Both the position numbers and the translations under genes were made by a program. From Crossiella equi (lineage in GTDB: Bacteria; Actinomycetota; Actinomycetes; Mycobacteriales; Pseudonocardiaceae): a stretch of DNA of 64,000 nt. Below are positions 17,286-25,635 of the stretch, piece after piece (the first letter of the stretch is position 1; each line of letters begins with the position of its first letter). The notes under the pieces were generated by a model that made no database searches, had not been told where the DNA came from, and was given only the letters and a program-made list of their open reading frames with translations. The DNA lies in NCBI RefSeq assembly GCF_017876755.1, contig NZ_JAGIOO010000001.1:8541786-8605785 (forward strand). Direction: 5' to 3'.

Positions 17286-17430
17286 CGGCTGGTGGGCGAG
17301 ACGGCGTAGCCGTGAGCTCGGGGTAACACCCACCGGGGGTGTACGACTGACCGGGGTGTACGACTGACCCGGGGTGTGCGGGTGATGGGTTGCTCCGGGC
17401 TTACGGCTTCGCCGTTTCGCCCCCGGGCCG

Positions 17431-17556
17431 GGCGTGTTGGCCGTGTGGGTACCTCGTGTTGGCCCTGCGTGGAGGCCGCCCCTTCGGCCCTTCGGGCCTG
17501 GGGGAACCGGCCGTCCTCTCCGTGCCAACACGAGGTACCCACACGGCCAACACGCC
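17431..17556. repeat. Palindrome with 33-bp arms (right)
   Basis: Arms 17431-17463 (GGCGTGTTGGCCGTGTGGGT and onward) and 17524-17556 are perfect reverse complements. The outer 14 bases and the last 15 bases agree with the left palindrome, whereas the centre of each arm differs in a compensated way (GGGCCGG against TGTGGG), which indicates that pairing was conserved while sequence drifted or was exchanged. Confidence 0.87.
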
Positions 17557-17735
17557 TAGTGAGGCCGCACGAGTCGTGGGGTTTCTGGTTTGGCCGCGCG
17601 AGTCGTGTGGTTTCTGGTCTGGTCGTACGAGTCGTGGGGGTTTCTGGTCTGGCCGCACGGACCGTCAGGCCAGGAAGGCCGTTCGTGCCCGAGGCGACGC
17701 CGTCCGGACGGCTCAACGCCCACGGCGAAAACTCT

Positions 17736-18893
17736 CTAAAGGGCCTGGCGGAACCGCTCCGCCAGGCCCCGCAACCGGTCCACGGGCTCGTTGCTGAACA
17801 CCAGCCGCAGGTAGTGCCCGGCGCTGGGGCCCCAGCCGGACATCGGCGTGGCCGCGACCCTGCCCCGCTCGAACAGCCGCTCCGACAGCTCGGCGGGGGA
17901 CAGGCCCAGCGGCCGCGTGTCCAGCAGCAGCGACCAGCCGCCGTGCGGGCGCACCACCGGGTAGTCCGCCAGCTCGGCCAGCACGGTCTCGCACCGCCGC
18001 TGCCACTGCGCGGTGGCCGCGGCGACGTCGGCGTCGGCGTCCGGGGCGGACAGGGCCGCCGCCACCGCCTCCTGGCCGAGGCCCACCTGGCACACCACGT
18101 TCGTCAGGCCCACCAGGCGGATGTCGGCCATGACCGGGGCGGGGCCGACCACCCAGCCCACCCGCCAGCCGATCATGCGCAGCTCCTTGGACGCCGAGCC
18201 GATGGTGATCGTGCGCTCGGCCAGGCCCGGCTGGCGGGCCGGGTGGCTGGGGGCCTTGCCGTCGAAGCGGATGCGCTCGAACGCGGTGTCGTAGACGAGC
18301 CAGGCGTCGTGCCGTTCGCACACCGGGGCCAGGGCCGCCCAGTGGCGGTCGTCCAGGACGAGGCCGGTGGGCATCACCGGGCTGATCATGAGCACCACCG
18401 CGGTCCTCGGGCCGACCGCGGCCGCGAGCTCCTCCGGGGCGACCTCCCAGCCCGCCGGGGTGGGCCGCGAGGGCACGAACCTCGGGACGCCGCCCACCAG
18501 CCGGATCCGGTTGACGAACCCGGCGTAGTTGGGCTCCACCAGCACCACCTCCTCGCCCGGTTCGACCGTGGCGAGCAGGGTGTTGAGCAGTCCGTTCAGG
18601 CCGCCGACCGCGCCCACGCACTCGGTGGCCGGGTCGTAGGCCCGCCCGGCGAAGCGGCCCACGTGCGCGCTGGCCGCCTCGCGCAGCGACCGGTGGCCGT
18701 GGAAGGGCAGGTAGCTGTTCGCGGCGTCGTCGGCCACCGCCGCCCGGGTCCGCTCCAGGGCGATCGCGGGAGGGCGCAGGTCGGTGTCGAGGTTCTCCAG
18801 GCGCAGCAGCTCCGGGTCGGCGGCCGCGTCCGCCGCGTCCCCCAGGACGTCGACCCCGATGCCGGGGATGTCACGCAGTCGGCTCACTGTCAT
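17736..18893 (-). CDS. PLP-dependent aminotransferase, class I/II
   Basis: 385 residues. Fold-type I landmarks: LVEPNYAGFVNRIRLVGG, a loop MISPVMPTGLVLDD where most members have NPxNPTG, the cofactor aspartate in WLVYDTAFERIRFD, the PLP lysine in TIGSASKELRMIGWRVGW and the C-terminal arginine in HYLRLVFSNEP. The NPxNPTG change to SPVMPTG is conspicuous. It starts from ATG (MTVSRLRD) and is divergent from the stand-alone condensation-like gene 105 bp away, which hints at shared regulation. Its TAG stop lies inside the terminal inverted repeat of the adjacent element. The substrate is unknown; aspartate/aromatic-type aminotransferases are the closest in feel. Confidence 0.85.
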   Translation of the reverse strand: MTVSRLRDIPGIGVDVLGDAADAAADPELLRLENLDTDLRPPAIALERTRAAVADDAANSYLPFHGHRSLREAASAHVGRFAGRAYDPATECVGAVGGLNGLLNTLLATVEPGEEVVLVEPNYAGFVNRIRLVGGVPRFVPSRPTPAGWEVAPEELAAAVGPRTAVVLMISPVMPTGLVLDDRHWAALAPVCERHDAWLVYDTAFERIRFDGKAPSHPARQPGLAERTITIGSASKELRMIGWRVGWVVGPAPVMADIRLVGLTNVVCQVGLGQEAVAAALSAPDADADVAAATAQWQRRCETVLAELADYPVVRPHGGWSLLLDTRPLGLSPAELSERLFERGRVAATPMSGWGPSAGHYLRLVFSNEPVDRLRGLAERFRQAL

Positions 18894-18998
18894 GCTCTCG
18901 TGCCTACCATGCCTGCCCCGGTCCCCTGACCTGTGGTGGAAAGATCCGCTCAAGCGTGCCGACAGCGGCCCGACAGGCCCGTCCGGCTTACTGGCGGC

Positions 18999-20270
18999 AT
19001 GCACGCGCGCCTGTTCCCCCTGACCACCGCCCAGCGCGGGCTGCGGCCCGACGCCGTGGACCACCGGCTGTACGTCCTGACCGGGCCGGTGCGGCTGCCC
19101 GCGCTGCGCGCGGCCCTGGCCGAGCTGGTCCGGCGGCACGAGCCGTTGCGCACCACCTGTGCGGCGGGCGGGCAGCGGGTGCACGAGGAGATGCCCGTGC
19201 CGGTGCGCGTGTACCCCGCCGCCGATCCGCTGGCCCTGGCGCGCGAGCTGGTGCGACAGCCGTTCCCGGCCGGGGAGGGGCCGCTGCTGCGGGTGTACCT
19301 GCTGCGGTCGGCGGGGGCCGAGCACCTGCTGGTGGTCTGGCACCGCCTGGTGATGGACAGCTGGGGTGTCGGGGTGTGGTGCCGCGAGCTGAGCGCCCTG
19401 TACTACGAGCTGACCGTCGGCGAGCACACCCACCTGCCCCCGGCCCCGGGCCGGTACGCGGACTGGGCGGCCTGGCGGGACGGACTGGCCACCAGCGCCC
19501 GCACCGCCGAGCTGCTCGCCTGGTGGGCGCACCGCCTCGCCGCCACCGAACCCCTCGCGCTGCCCGCGCACGGTCAACCCTCCGGCCAGGCGCGGCGCAG
19601 CGTCCGCCTGCTGTCCACCCAGGACCTCGAACGGGTCGAGGACACCGCGCACCGTGCGGGCACCACGGTCTACGCGGTGCTGGCCGCCGCCTGCGCGGAC
19701 ACGCTGCGCCGCCACACCGGGCAGGAGCGGTTCGTGCTCGGCACGCCGGTCAGCCACCGGGACCGGGGCGAGACCAGCGCGATGCTCGGCTGCTTCCAGG
19801 ACACGCTGCCGATCCCGCTCGACCTGGGCGGGGCGCACACGCTGGAGGAGCTGAGCCCGCGCCTGCTGACCGCGGCCACCGAGGCGTTCAGTCGCCGCCA
19901 CCTCTCCTACGACCAGCTGCGCCGCGTGCTGCCCGGTGGCGGGCTCCGGGCGCACTTCAGCCACCGGCCCCTGGACTGGTGGACCGCGCCGAGCCTGCCC
20001 GCCTGTGAGCCGGTGGACCTGGACCTGCCCGACACCGACTGGCCGTTCGCGCTGCGCGTGGACGAGCTGCCCGGCGGCGCCCGGGTGGTGCTCGACGTCG
20101 ACCCGGCCGTGCACACCGCCGAGCTCGCCGAGCGGTTCCTCGCCGACTACGTGCGCGCGCTGCTGGACGGCGGGGTGCCGGAGCAGGCCCGGCGGCCGGT
20201 GAACGAGTGGGCGGCGCTGCGCCTGGCCACCGACTACGAGAACTGGCTGGAGGAACAGCTCGCGCGCTGA
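18999..20270 (+). CDS. Stand-alone condensation-domain-like protein with degenerate active site
   Basis: 423 residues, the size of one NRPS condensation domain and nothing else. The start LFPLTTAQRGL, LRRHEPLRTT-like segment (VRRHEPLRTTCAAGG), YADWAAWRDG, VLGTPVSHRDRGETSAMLGCF and the terminal WPFALRVDELPGG segment follow the family from end to end. At the catalytic motif HHxxxDG it reads HRLVMDS: the second, catalytic histidine is arginine and the glycine is serine. Peptide-bond formation by the normal mechanism is therefore unlikely; a recruiting or scaffold role, or a different acyl-transfer chemistry, is possible. No carrier or A domain is adjacent. It is divergent from an aminotransferase gene. 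Confidence 0.85.
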   Translation: MHARLFPLTTAQRGLRPDAVDHRLYVLTGPVRLPALRAALAELVRRHEPLRTTCAAGGQRVHEEMPVPVRVYPAADPLALARELVRQPFPAGEGPLLRVYLLRSAGAEHLLVVWHRLVMDSWGVGVWCRELSALYYELTVGEHTHLPPAPGRYADWAAWRDGLATSARTAELLAWWAHRLAATEPLALPAHGQPSGQARRSVRLLSTQDLERVEDTAHRAGTTVYAVLAAACADTLRRHTGQERFVLGTPVSHRDRGETSAMLGCFQDTLPIPLDLGGAHTLEELSPRLLTAATEAFSRRHLSYDQLRRVLPGGGLRAHFSHRPLDWWTAPSLPACEPVDLDLPDTDWPFALRVDELPGGARVVLDVDPAVHTAELAERFLADYVRALLDGGVPEQARRPVNEWAALRLATDYENWLEEQLAR

Positions 20271-20292
20271 GACCCGGCCAGCGGCAACGTGC

Positions 20293-21276
20293 TCAGCCGC
20301 CGATCGCGCTCATCGGCCGGTCCGGCTGTGTGAACCCGGCCTCGTTGATGCCGTGTCCGGCGGGCTTGCCCCACATCGCCGCCCGCCACAGCTCGGCCAG
20401 CTCCTCGTCACCGGCCCCCGCGCGCAGCGCGCCGCGCAGGTCGGTCTCGGTCTGCCCGAACAAGCACGAGCGCACCTGCCCGTCCGCGGTGAGCCGGGTG
20501 CGGTCGCAGGCCCGGCAGAACGGCGCGGACACCGAGGCGATCACGCCGACCGTGGCGGGCCCGCCGTCCACCAGCCAGCGCTGCGCGGGCGCGGTGCCGC
20601 GCTCGGCCGGGTCCGGCGCCAAGGTGAAGCGCTGGCCCAGGAGGGCGAGGATCTCCGCCCTGCTGACCATCTCGTGGCGGTCCCAGCCGTGCTGCGGGTC
20701 CAGGGGCATCTGCTCGATGAACCGCAGCTCGTACCCCTGTTCAAGGCAGAAGTCCAGCAGCGGTACGGCTTCGCCCTCGTTGACCCCGCGCATCAGCACC
20801 GCGTTCACCTTGACCGGCCTCAGCCCCGCCGCCCGCGCCGCGCGCAGCCCGGCCAGCACGTCCGCCAGCCGGTCCCGGCGCGTCAGGGCCAGGAAGCGGT
20901 CCGGCCGCAACGTGTCCAGCGAGACGTTCACCCGGTCCACGCCCGCCTCGGCCAGCGACTCGGCCCGGCGCGCGAGCGCGATCCCGTTGGTGGTCAGGGA
21001 AAGCCGCGGCCGGGGCGACAACGCGGCGGCCGCCGCCAGCACGGTTTCCAGGTCCCGCCGCAACAGCGGTTCCCCGCCGGTGAACCGGAGCTCGGTCACG
21101 CCCAGGGTGGTGACCGCCACCGCCACCAGCCGGATGAGCTCGGCGGTGGTCAGCAGTTCCGGTTTCGAGAGCCAGGAAAGGCCCTCCTCGGGCATGCAGT
21201 AAGTACAACGGAGATTGCATTTGTCGGTCACCGAGATGCGCAAATCGGTGGCAACCCGGCCAAAACGGTCAATCAA
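20293..21276 (-). CDS. moaA: GTP 3',8-cyclase MoaA (molybdenum cofactor synthesis)
   Basis: 327 residues. Radical SAM cluster CNLRCTYC near residue 20, [19 protein letters not shown], the second cluster [21 protein letters not shown] and the C-terminal double glycine (SAIGG) required for catalysis are all present. MoaA turns GTP into the first intermediate of molybdopterin. The start is a TTG (21276) that overlaps the TGA of the upstream gene, so the two are coupled. It is divergent from narG, whose product needs the molybdenum cofactor, which makes the functional link clear. Confidence 0.97.
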   Translation of the reverse strand: MIDRFGRVATDLRISVTDKCNLRCTYCMPEEGLSWLSKPELLTTAELIRLVAVAVTTLGVTELRFTGGEPLLRRDLETVLAAAAALSPRPRLSLTTNGIALARRAESLAEAGVDRVNVSLDTLRPDRFLALTRRDRLADVLAGLRAARAAGLRPVKVNAVLMRGVNEGEAVPLLDFCLEQGYELRFIEQMPLDPQHGWDRHEMVSRAEILALLGQRFTLAPDPAERGTAPAQRWLVDGGPATVGVIASVSAPFCRACDRTRLTADGQVRSCLFGQTETDLRGALRAGAGDEELAELWRAAMWGKPAGHGINEAGFTQPDRPMSAIGG

Positions 21277-21716
21277 GCAGCAGCCGCCTCATCATGGAAG
21301 GCCACGGCCCCGCCGACCAGATCGCCTCTGTTGATGGCGTCTTCCAGGCGTGCGCCGCCAGCCAAACCCAATCCCGCGCCAATGCACAGGACCACCAGGC
21401 CGGTCCGCTTCGCCGCCCATCGCCAGGCATCGGGAAGATTCAGCGGAACGTGTTCGAACAGAATTCTCCCCAGTGGGAATCTGGCGCTCAGAAGCCCGTT
21501 TCCGGTCATGCTGACTGACCAGTTCATCAGCGTTGGCAGCGCCAACCTTTCAACGTGGGAAATGTGGCGCATGCCAGCACTCAGGGCAGCCCTGAGCAGC
21601 AGGTTGTCCCCGTCTGCGCGCGGCGCGCTCCGGCCCTCGGCCAAAAGGACCGCGATCCTGTTGTCCGATTTTCCCCAAATGCTCGCTTTGAGCTGTAAAC
21701 GAGCTTCAACACTCAT
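21273..21716 (-). CDS. Unrecognised 147-residue protein coupled to moaA
   Basis: I do not recognise the family. The protein has a basic N-terminal part, a segment [21 protein letters not shown], and one possible membrane helix ([17 protein letters not shown], about residues 106-122). It starts at ATG 21716 after a GGGGG-type ribosome site, and its TGA overlaps the moaA start by 4 bp, the strongest sign that it is real. Base composition is noticeably less GC-rich than in the neighbours. Being first in an operon with moaA and divergent from narG, it may serve nitrate respiration or cofactor delivery. No function is claimed. Confidence 0.6.
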   Translation of the reverse strand: MSVEARLQLKASIWGKSDNRIAVLLAEGRSAPRADGDNLLLRAALSAGMRHISHVERLALPTLMNWSVSMTGNGLLSARFPLGRILFEHVPLNLPDAWRWAAKRTGLVVLCIGAGLGLAGGARLEDAINRGDLVGGAVAFHDEAAAA

Positions 21717-21939
21717 GGCGACCCCCGCCTCGACCCCTGACGACCTGAGAATACTCGGGGTATCACTCGCCTGCCGTCACCATTTGGCATGAATCCTTTC
21801 CGCTGGAGGTCGTGAAGCGGACATAAGCGCCAAATTCTGTTTATTTTCATCTTTGAACCCCCGTGTGGACAGCTCTCCGCACAAGCGCGTACGGTGCGAA
21901 TCACTCGAACAAATTCTGGGGACGTTAGGGGAACCGCAT
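21717..21939. promoter_or_regulatory. Divergent moaA-narG control region
   Basis: This AT-richer stretch must contain the promoters of both the nar operon and the moaA operon. An imperfect dyad GAATACTCGGGGTATC lies at 21750-21765, and a run of T/A (TTCTGTTTATTTTCATC) at about 21834-21850. No classical FNR box (TTGAT-N4-ATCAA) is visible. The narG ribosome site AGGGGA is at about 21926-21931. Confidence 0.45.
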
Positions 21940-24900
21940 ATGCCTGCGGTGAATAAACGTGCTCGAACTGCTCCCACCACGGACAACCGAGCAGGGGACC
22001 TCCTCCTCGCGGCCGGCAGACTGCTGACCCGCGAGGAGACGACCGAGGATCTGCGCGCGACGTTCCGCCGGGGCGGCCGCGAGGCGGACGCGTTCTACCG
22101 GGACCGCTGGGCCCACGACAAGGTGGTGCCGTCCACGCACGGGGTCAACTGCACGGGCTCCTGCCGCTGGAACGTCTACGTCAAGGACGGCATCATCACC
22201 TGGGAGTCCCAGGACGTGGACTACCCGTCGGTGGGCCCGGACCGTCCGGAGTACGAGCCGAGGGGCTGCCCGCGCGGCGCTTCCTTCTCCTGGTACTCCT
22301 ACTCCCCGCTGCGCGTGCGCTACCCGTACGCCCGGGGTGTGCTGGTGGAGATGTTCCGCGAGGGCCTGCGCGTGCACGACGGCGACCCGGTGCGCGCCTG
22401 GGAGTCCATTGTGGACGACCCGCAGAAGCGGCACGTGTACCACCGGGCCCGCGGCAAGGGCGGCCTGGTGCGGGTGAGTTGGGACGAGGCGGTCAACATG
22501 ATCGCCGCCGCACACGTGCACACGCTCAAGCGGCACGGCCCGGACCGCATCGCGGGCTTCTCGCCCATCCCCGCGATGTCCATGGTCTCGCACGCCGTCG
22601 GCTCCCGGTTCATGGCGCTGCTCGGCGCGCCCATGCTGTCCTTCTACGACTGGTACGCCGACCTGCCCCCGGCCTCGCCGCAGGTCTTCGGCGACCAGAC
22701 CGACGTGCCGGAGTCCGCGGACTGGTGGGACGCGGCCTACCTGATGCTGTGGGGCAGCAACGTCCCGGTCACCCGCACCCCGGACGCGCACTTCATGACC
22801 GAGGCGCGCTACCGGGGCCAGAAGGTCGTGGTGTGCTCCCCGGACTACTCCGACGCCACCAAGTTCGCCGACGAGTGGCTGGCCCCGCACCCGGGCACCG
22901 ACGCCGCCGTCGCGCTGGCGATGAACCACGTGGTGCTGCGCGAGTTCTTCGTGGACAGGCGGGAACCGTTCTTCCACGACTACGTCCGCCAGTACACCGA
23001 CCTGCCGTTCCTGGTCACGCTGACCGAGCGCGAGGCGGGCCTGGTGCCCGGCAAGTTCCTCACCGCGGCCGACCTGGGCCACGAGGGCGGCGGCGCCGAG
23101 TGGAAGACCGTGCTCCTCGACGGCGCGAGCGGGGAACCGGTGGTGCCCAACGGTTCCCTCGGCTTCCGCTGGCTGGACGAGCCCGGTCGCTGGAACCTGG
23201 ACCTGGCGGGCGTCGAACCGGAGCTGAGCATGTTCGGCACCGGCGAGTCCGCCGAGGTCACCCTGCCGCGCTTCGACGACCCGAGCGGCACCGGCGCCAC
23301 CATGCGCCGGGGGGTGCCGGTGCGGCGGGTGCGCGGCCAGCTGGTCACCACGGTCTACGACCTGCTGCTGGCCCAGTACGGCGTGGCCCGCCCGGACCTG
23401 CCGGGGGAGTGGCCAACCGGCTACGACGACCCGGACCAGCCCGGCACGCCCGCCTGGCAGGAGACCCTCACCGGTGTCCCGGCCGCCCGCGCCACCCGCA
23501 TCGCCCGCGAGTTCGCCGACACCGCGATCCGCTCACGCGGCCGGTGCATGATCGTGATGGGCGCGGGCACCAACCACTGGTTCCACTCCGACCTGGTCTA
23601 CCGCTCGTTCCTGTCCCTGCTGGTGCTCACCGGCTGCCAGGGCCGCAACGGCGGCGGCTGGGCGCACTACGTCGGCCAGGAGAAGGTCCGCCCGCTCACC
23701 GGCTGGGCCACCCTGGCGGGCGCGCTGGACTGGGTGCGGCCGCCGAGGCAGATGATCGGCACCGGCTACTGGTACACCCACACCGACCAGTGGCGCTACG
23801 ACCGGGTCAGCACCGACGCGCTGACCTGGCCGGGCGCGGCCGGTGACCTGGTGGGCACCACGGCCGCCGACCTGCTCGCCACCTCGGCGCGGATGGGCTG
23901 GATGCCCTCCTACCCGACCTTCGACCGCAACCCGCTCGACCTCACCGCCGAGGCCGAACAGGCGGGCGAGGACCCGGTCGCGCACGTGCTGGCCAAGCTC
24001 CAGGCGGGCGAGCTCGGCTTCGCCGCCGAGGACCCGGACGACCCGGCGAACTGGCCGCGCGTGCTCACCGTGTGGCGGGCCAACCTGCTGGGCTCCTCGG
24101 CCAAGGGCAACGAGTACTTCCTGCGCCACCTGCTGGGCACGGACGCGAACCTGCGCGCCACCGAGACGCCCGAGGGCGAGCGGCCGAAGTCGGTGCGCTG
24201 GCGGGAGAAGGCCCCCGAGGGCAAGCTGGACCTGTTGCTGGCGCTGGACTTCCGCATGACCAGCACCACGCTGTTCGCCGATGTCACGCTCCCGGCGGCC
24301 ACCTGGTACGAGAAGCACGACCTGTCCAGCACGGACATGCACCCGTTCGTGCACTCGTTTAACGCGGCCGTCGACCCGCCCTGGCAGGCGCGCACGGACT
24401 TCGACGCCTTCCACGCCATCGCGCGGCGGCTGAGCGAGCTGGCCGTGGACCACCTCGGTACGCGCAAGGACCTCGTGGTCACCGCGCTGCAACACGACTC
24501 GCCCGGCGAGGTGGCCCAGCCTGGCGGCAGGCTGCGGGACTGGCGCGAGGGCCACGGCCAGCCGCTGCCCGGTGTCAACTTCCCGAACCTGACCGTGGTG
24601 GAACGCGACTACACCGCCGTGGCCGCCAAACTCGCCGCACTGGGCCCGCTGCTGGACAAGCTGGGCACCACCACCAAGGGCTACACGGTGGAGGTGGAAC
24701 CGGAGCTGCGCTGGCTCGGCGAGTCCAACGGCCTGGTCTCCGGCGGTCCCGCCGCCGGACGGCCACGCCTGGACACCGACCGGCGCGCGGCGGACGCGGT
24801 GCTCGCGCTCTCCGGCACGACCAACGGCCGCATCGCCGACGAGGGCTTCCGGGCCCTGGCCGAACGCACCGGGCGGCCGCTGCGCACCCTGTCCGAGCAC

Positions 24901-25635
24901 AACACCCACCACCGGGTCACCTTCGCCGACACCCGGTCCCGGCCCGCGCCGGTCACCACCAGCCCGGAGTGGTCGGGCGACGAGGGCGGCGGCAGGCGGT
25001 ACTCGCCGTTCACCATCAACGTCGAGCAGCTCAAGCCCTGGCACACCCTCACCGGGCGCCAGCACTTCTTCCTCGACCACGACTGGGTGGCCGAGCTGGG
25101 CGAGCAGCTGCCGGTCTACCGGCCGCCGCTGGACATGCACCGGCTCTACCAGGAACCGCGCCTGGGCCCCCACGGCGCCGAGGTCACCGTCCGGTACCTG
25201 ACGCCGCACTCGAAGTGGTCCATCCACTCCGAGTACCAGGACAACCCGATCATGCAGACGCTCTCCCGCGGCGGCCCGGCCTTCTGGATCAGCAAGGCCG
25301 ACGCGGACGCGATCGGGGTGGCCGACAACGACTGGGTCGAGGCGGTCAACCGCAACGGCGTGGTGGTGGCGCGCGCGATCGTCTCGCACCGCATGCCCAC
25401 CGGCACCGTGTTCATGTACCACGCGCAGGAGCGCACGGTGAACGTGCCCAAGAGCGAGACCACCGGCAGGCGCGGCGGCATCCACAACTCGCTGACCCGC
25501 GTGCAGATCAAGCCGACCCACCTCATCGGCGGCTACGGGCAGCTCAGCTTCGCCATCAACTACTACGGCCCGACCGGGAACCAGCGCGATGAGGTCACCG
25601 TGCTGCGCCGACGGAGCCAGGAGGTGACCTACTGA
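21940..25635 (+). CDS. narG: Respiratory nitrate reductase, alpha subunit
   Basis: 1231 residues, the normal size. The N-terminal iron-sulphur site HGVNCTGSC and the distant cysteine in RGCPRGASF bind the FS0 cluster; the Mo-ligand region reads SFYDWYADLPPASPQ with the ligand aspartate, where E. coli has a cysteine before DLPP. Mo-bis-MGD contacts and the C-terminal SKWSIHSEYQDNP block are standard. The ATG at 21940 is preferred over one 29 codons upstream because it follows AGGGGA at the right distance. First gene of narGHJI plus HPP. The enzyme reduces nitrate to nitrite on the cytoplasmic face and takes electrons from NarH. Confidence 0.98.
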   Translation: MPAVNKRARTAPTTDNRAGDLLLAAGRLLTREETTEDLRATFRRGGREADAFYRDRWAHDKVVPSTHGVNCTGSCRWNVYVKDGIITWESQDVDYPSVGPDRPEYEPRGCPRGASFSWYSYSPLRVRYPYARGVLVEMFREGLRVHDGDPVRAWESIVDDPQKRHVYHRARGKGGLVRVSWDEAVNMIAAAHVHTLKRHGPDRIAGFSPIPAMSMVSHAVGSRFMALLGAPMLSFYDWYADLPPASPQVFGDQTDVPESADWWDAAYLMLWGSNVPVTRTPDAHFMTEARYRGQKVVVCSPDYSDATKFADEWLAPHPGTDAAVALAMNHVVLREFFVDRREPFFHDYVRQYTDLPFLVTLTEREAGLVPGKFLTAADLGHEGGGAEWKTVLLDGASGEPVVPNGSLGFRWLDEPGRWNLDLAGVEPELSMFGTGESAEVTLPRFDDPSGTGATMRRGVPVRRVRGQLVTTVYDLLLAQYGVARPDLPGEWPTGYDDPDQPGTPAWQETLTGVPAARATRIAREFADTAIRSRGRCMIVMGAGTNHWFHSDLVYRSFLSLLVLTGCQGRNGGGWAHYVGQEKVRPLTGWATLAGALDWVRPPRQMIGTGYWYTHTDQWRYDRVSTDALTWPGAAGDLVGTTAADLLATSARMGWMPSYPTFDRNPLDLTAEAEQAGEDPVAHVLAKLQAGELGFAAEDPDDPANWPRVLTVWRANLLGSSAKGNEYFLRHLLGTDANLRATETPEGERPKSVRWREKAPEGKLDLLLALDFRMTSTTLFADVTLPAATWYEKHDLSSTDMHPFVHSFNAAVDPPWQARTDFDAFHAIARRLSELAVDHLGTRKDLVVTALQHDSPGEVAQPGGRLRDWREGHGQPLPGVNFPNLTVVERDYTAVAAKLAALGPLLDKLGTTTKGYTVEVEPELRWLGESNGLVSGGPAAGRPRLDTDRRAADAVLALSGTTNGRIADEGFRALAERTGRPLRTLSEHNTHHRVTFADTRSRPAPVTTSPEWSGDEGGGRRYSPFTINVEQLKPWHTLTGRQHFFLDHDWVAELGEQLPVYRPPLDMHRLYQEPRLGPHGAEVTVRYLTPHSKWSIHSEYQDNPIMQTLSRGGPAFWISKADADAIGVADNDWVEAVNRNGVVVARAIVSHRMPTGTVFMYHAQERTVNVPKSETTGRRGGIHNSLTRVQIKPTHLIGGYGQLSFAINYYGPTGNQRDEVTVLRRRSQEVTY

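Larger units (their letters stand above)
16937..17738. repeat. Imperfect inverted-repeat element of about 0.8 kb between convergent genes
   Basis: The ends are perfect 13-bp inverted repeats: TAGAGAGTTTTCG at 16937-16949 and CGAAAACTCTCTA at 17726-17738. Reading inward from both ends the similarity continues in patches: 30-bp tandem units on the left (17051-17163) match inverted 27-30-bp units on the right (about 17567-17660), then each half carries its own 33-bp-arm palindrome, and around the middle CCCGGCTGGTGGGCGA (17284-17299) mirrors TCGCCCCCGGGCCGGG (17417-17432). No open frame here looks like a gene. The right end supplies the stop codon of the aminotransferase gene. No target-site duplication is evident. 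Confidence 0.8.

Noticed and set aside
16937-17738. Insertion sequence or classical MITE
   Set aside because: No transposase frame and no direct target duplication next to the 13-bp inverted ends were seen; it is left as a repeat element of unknown nature.
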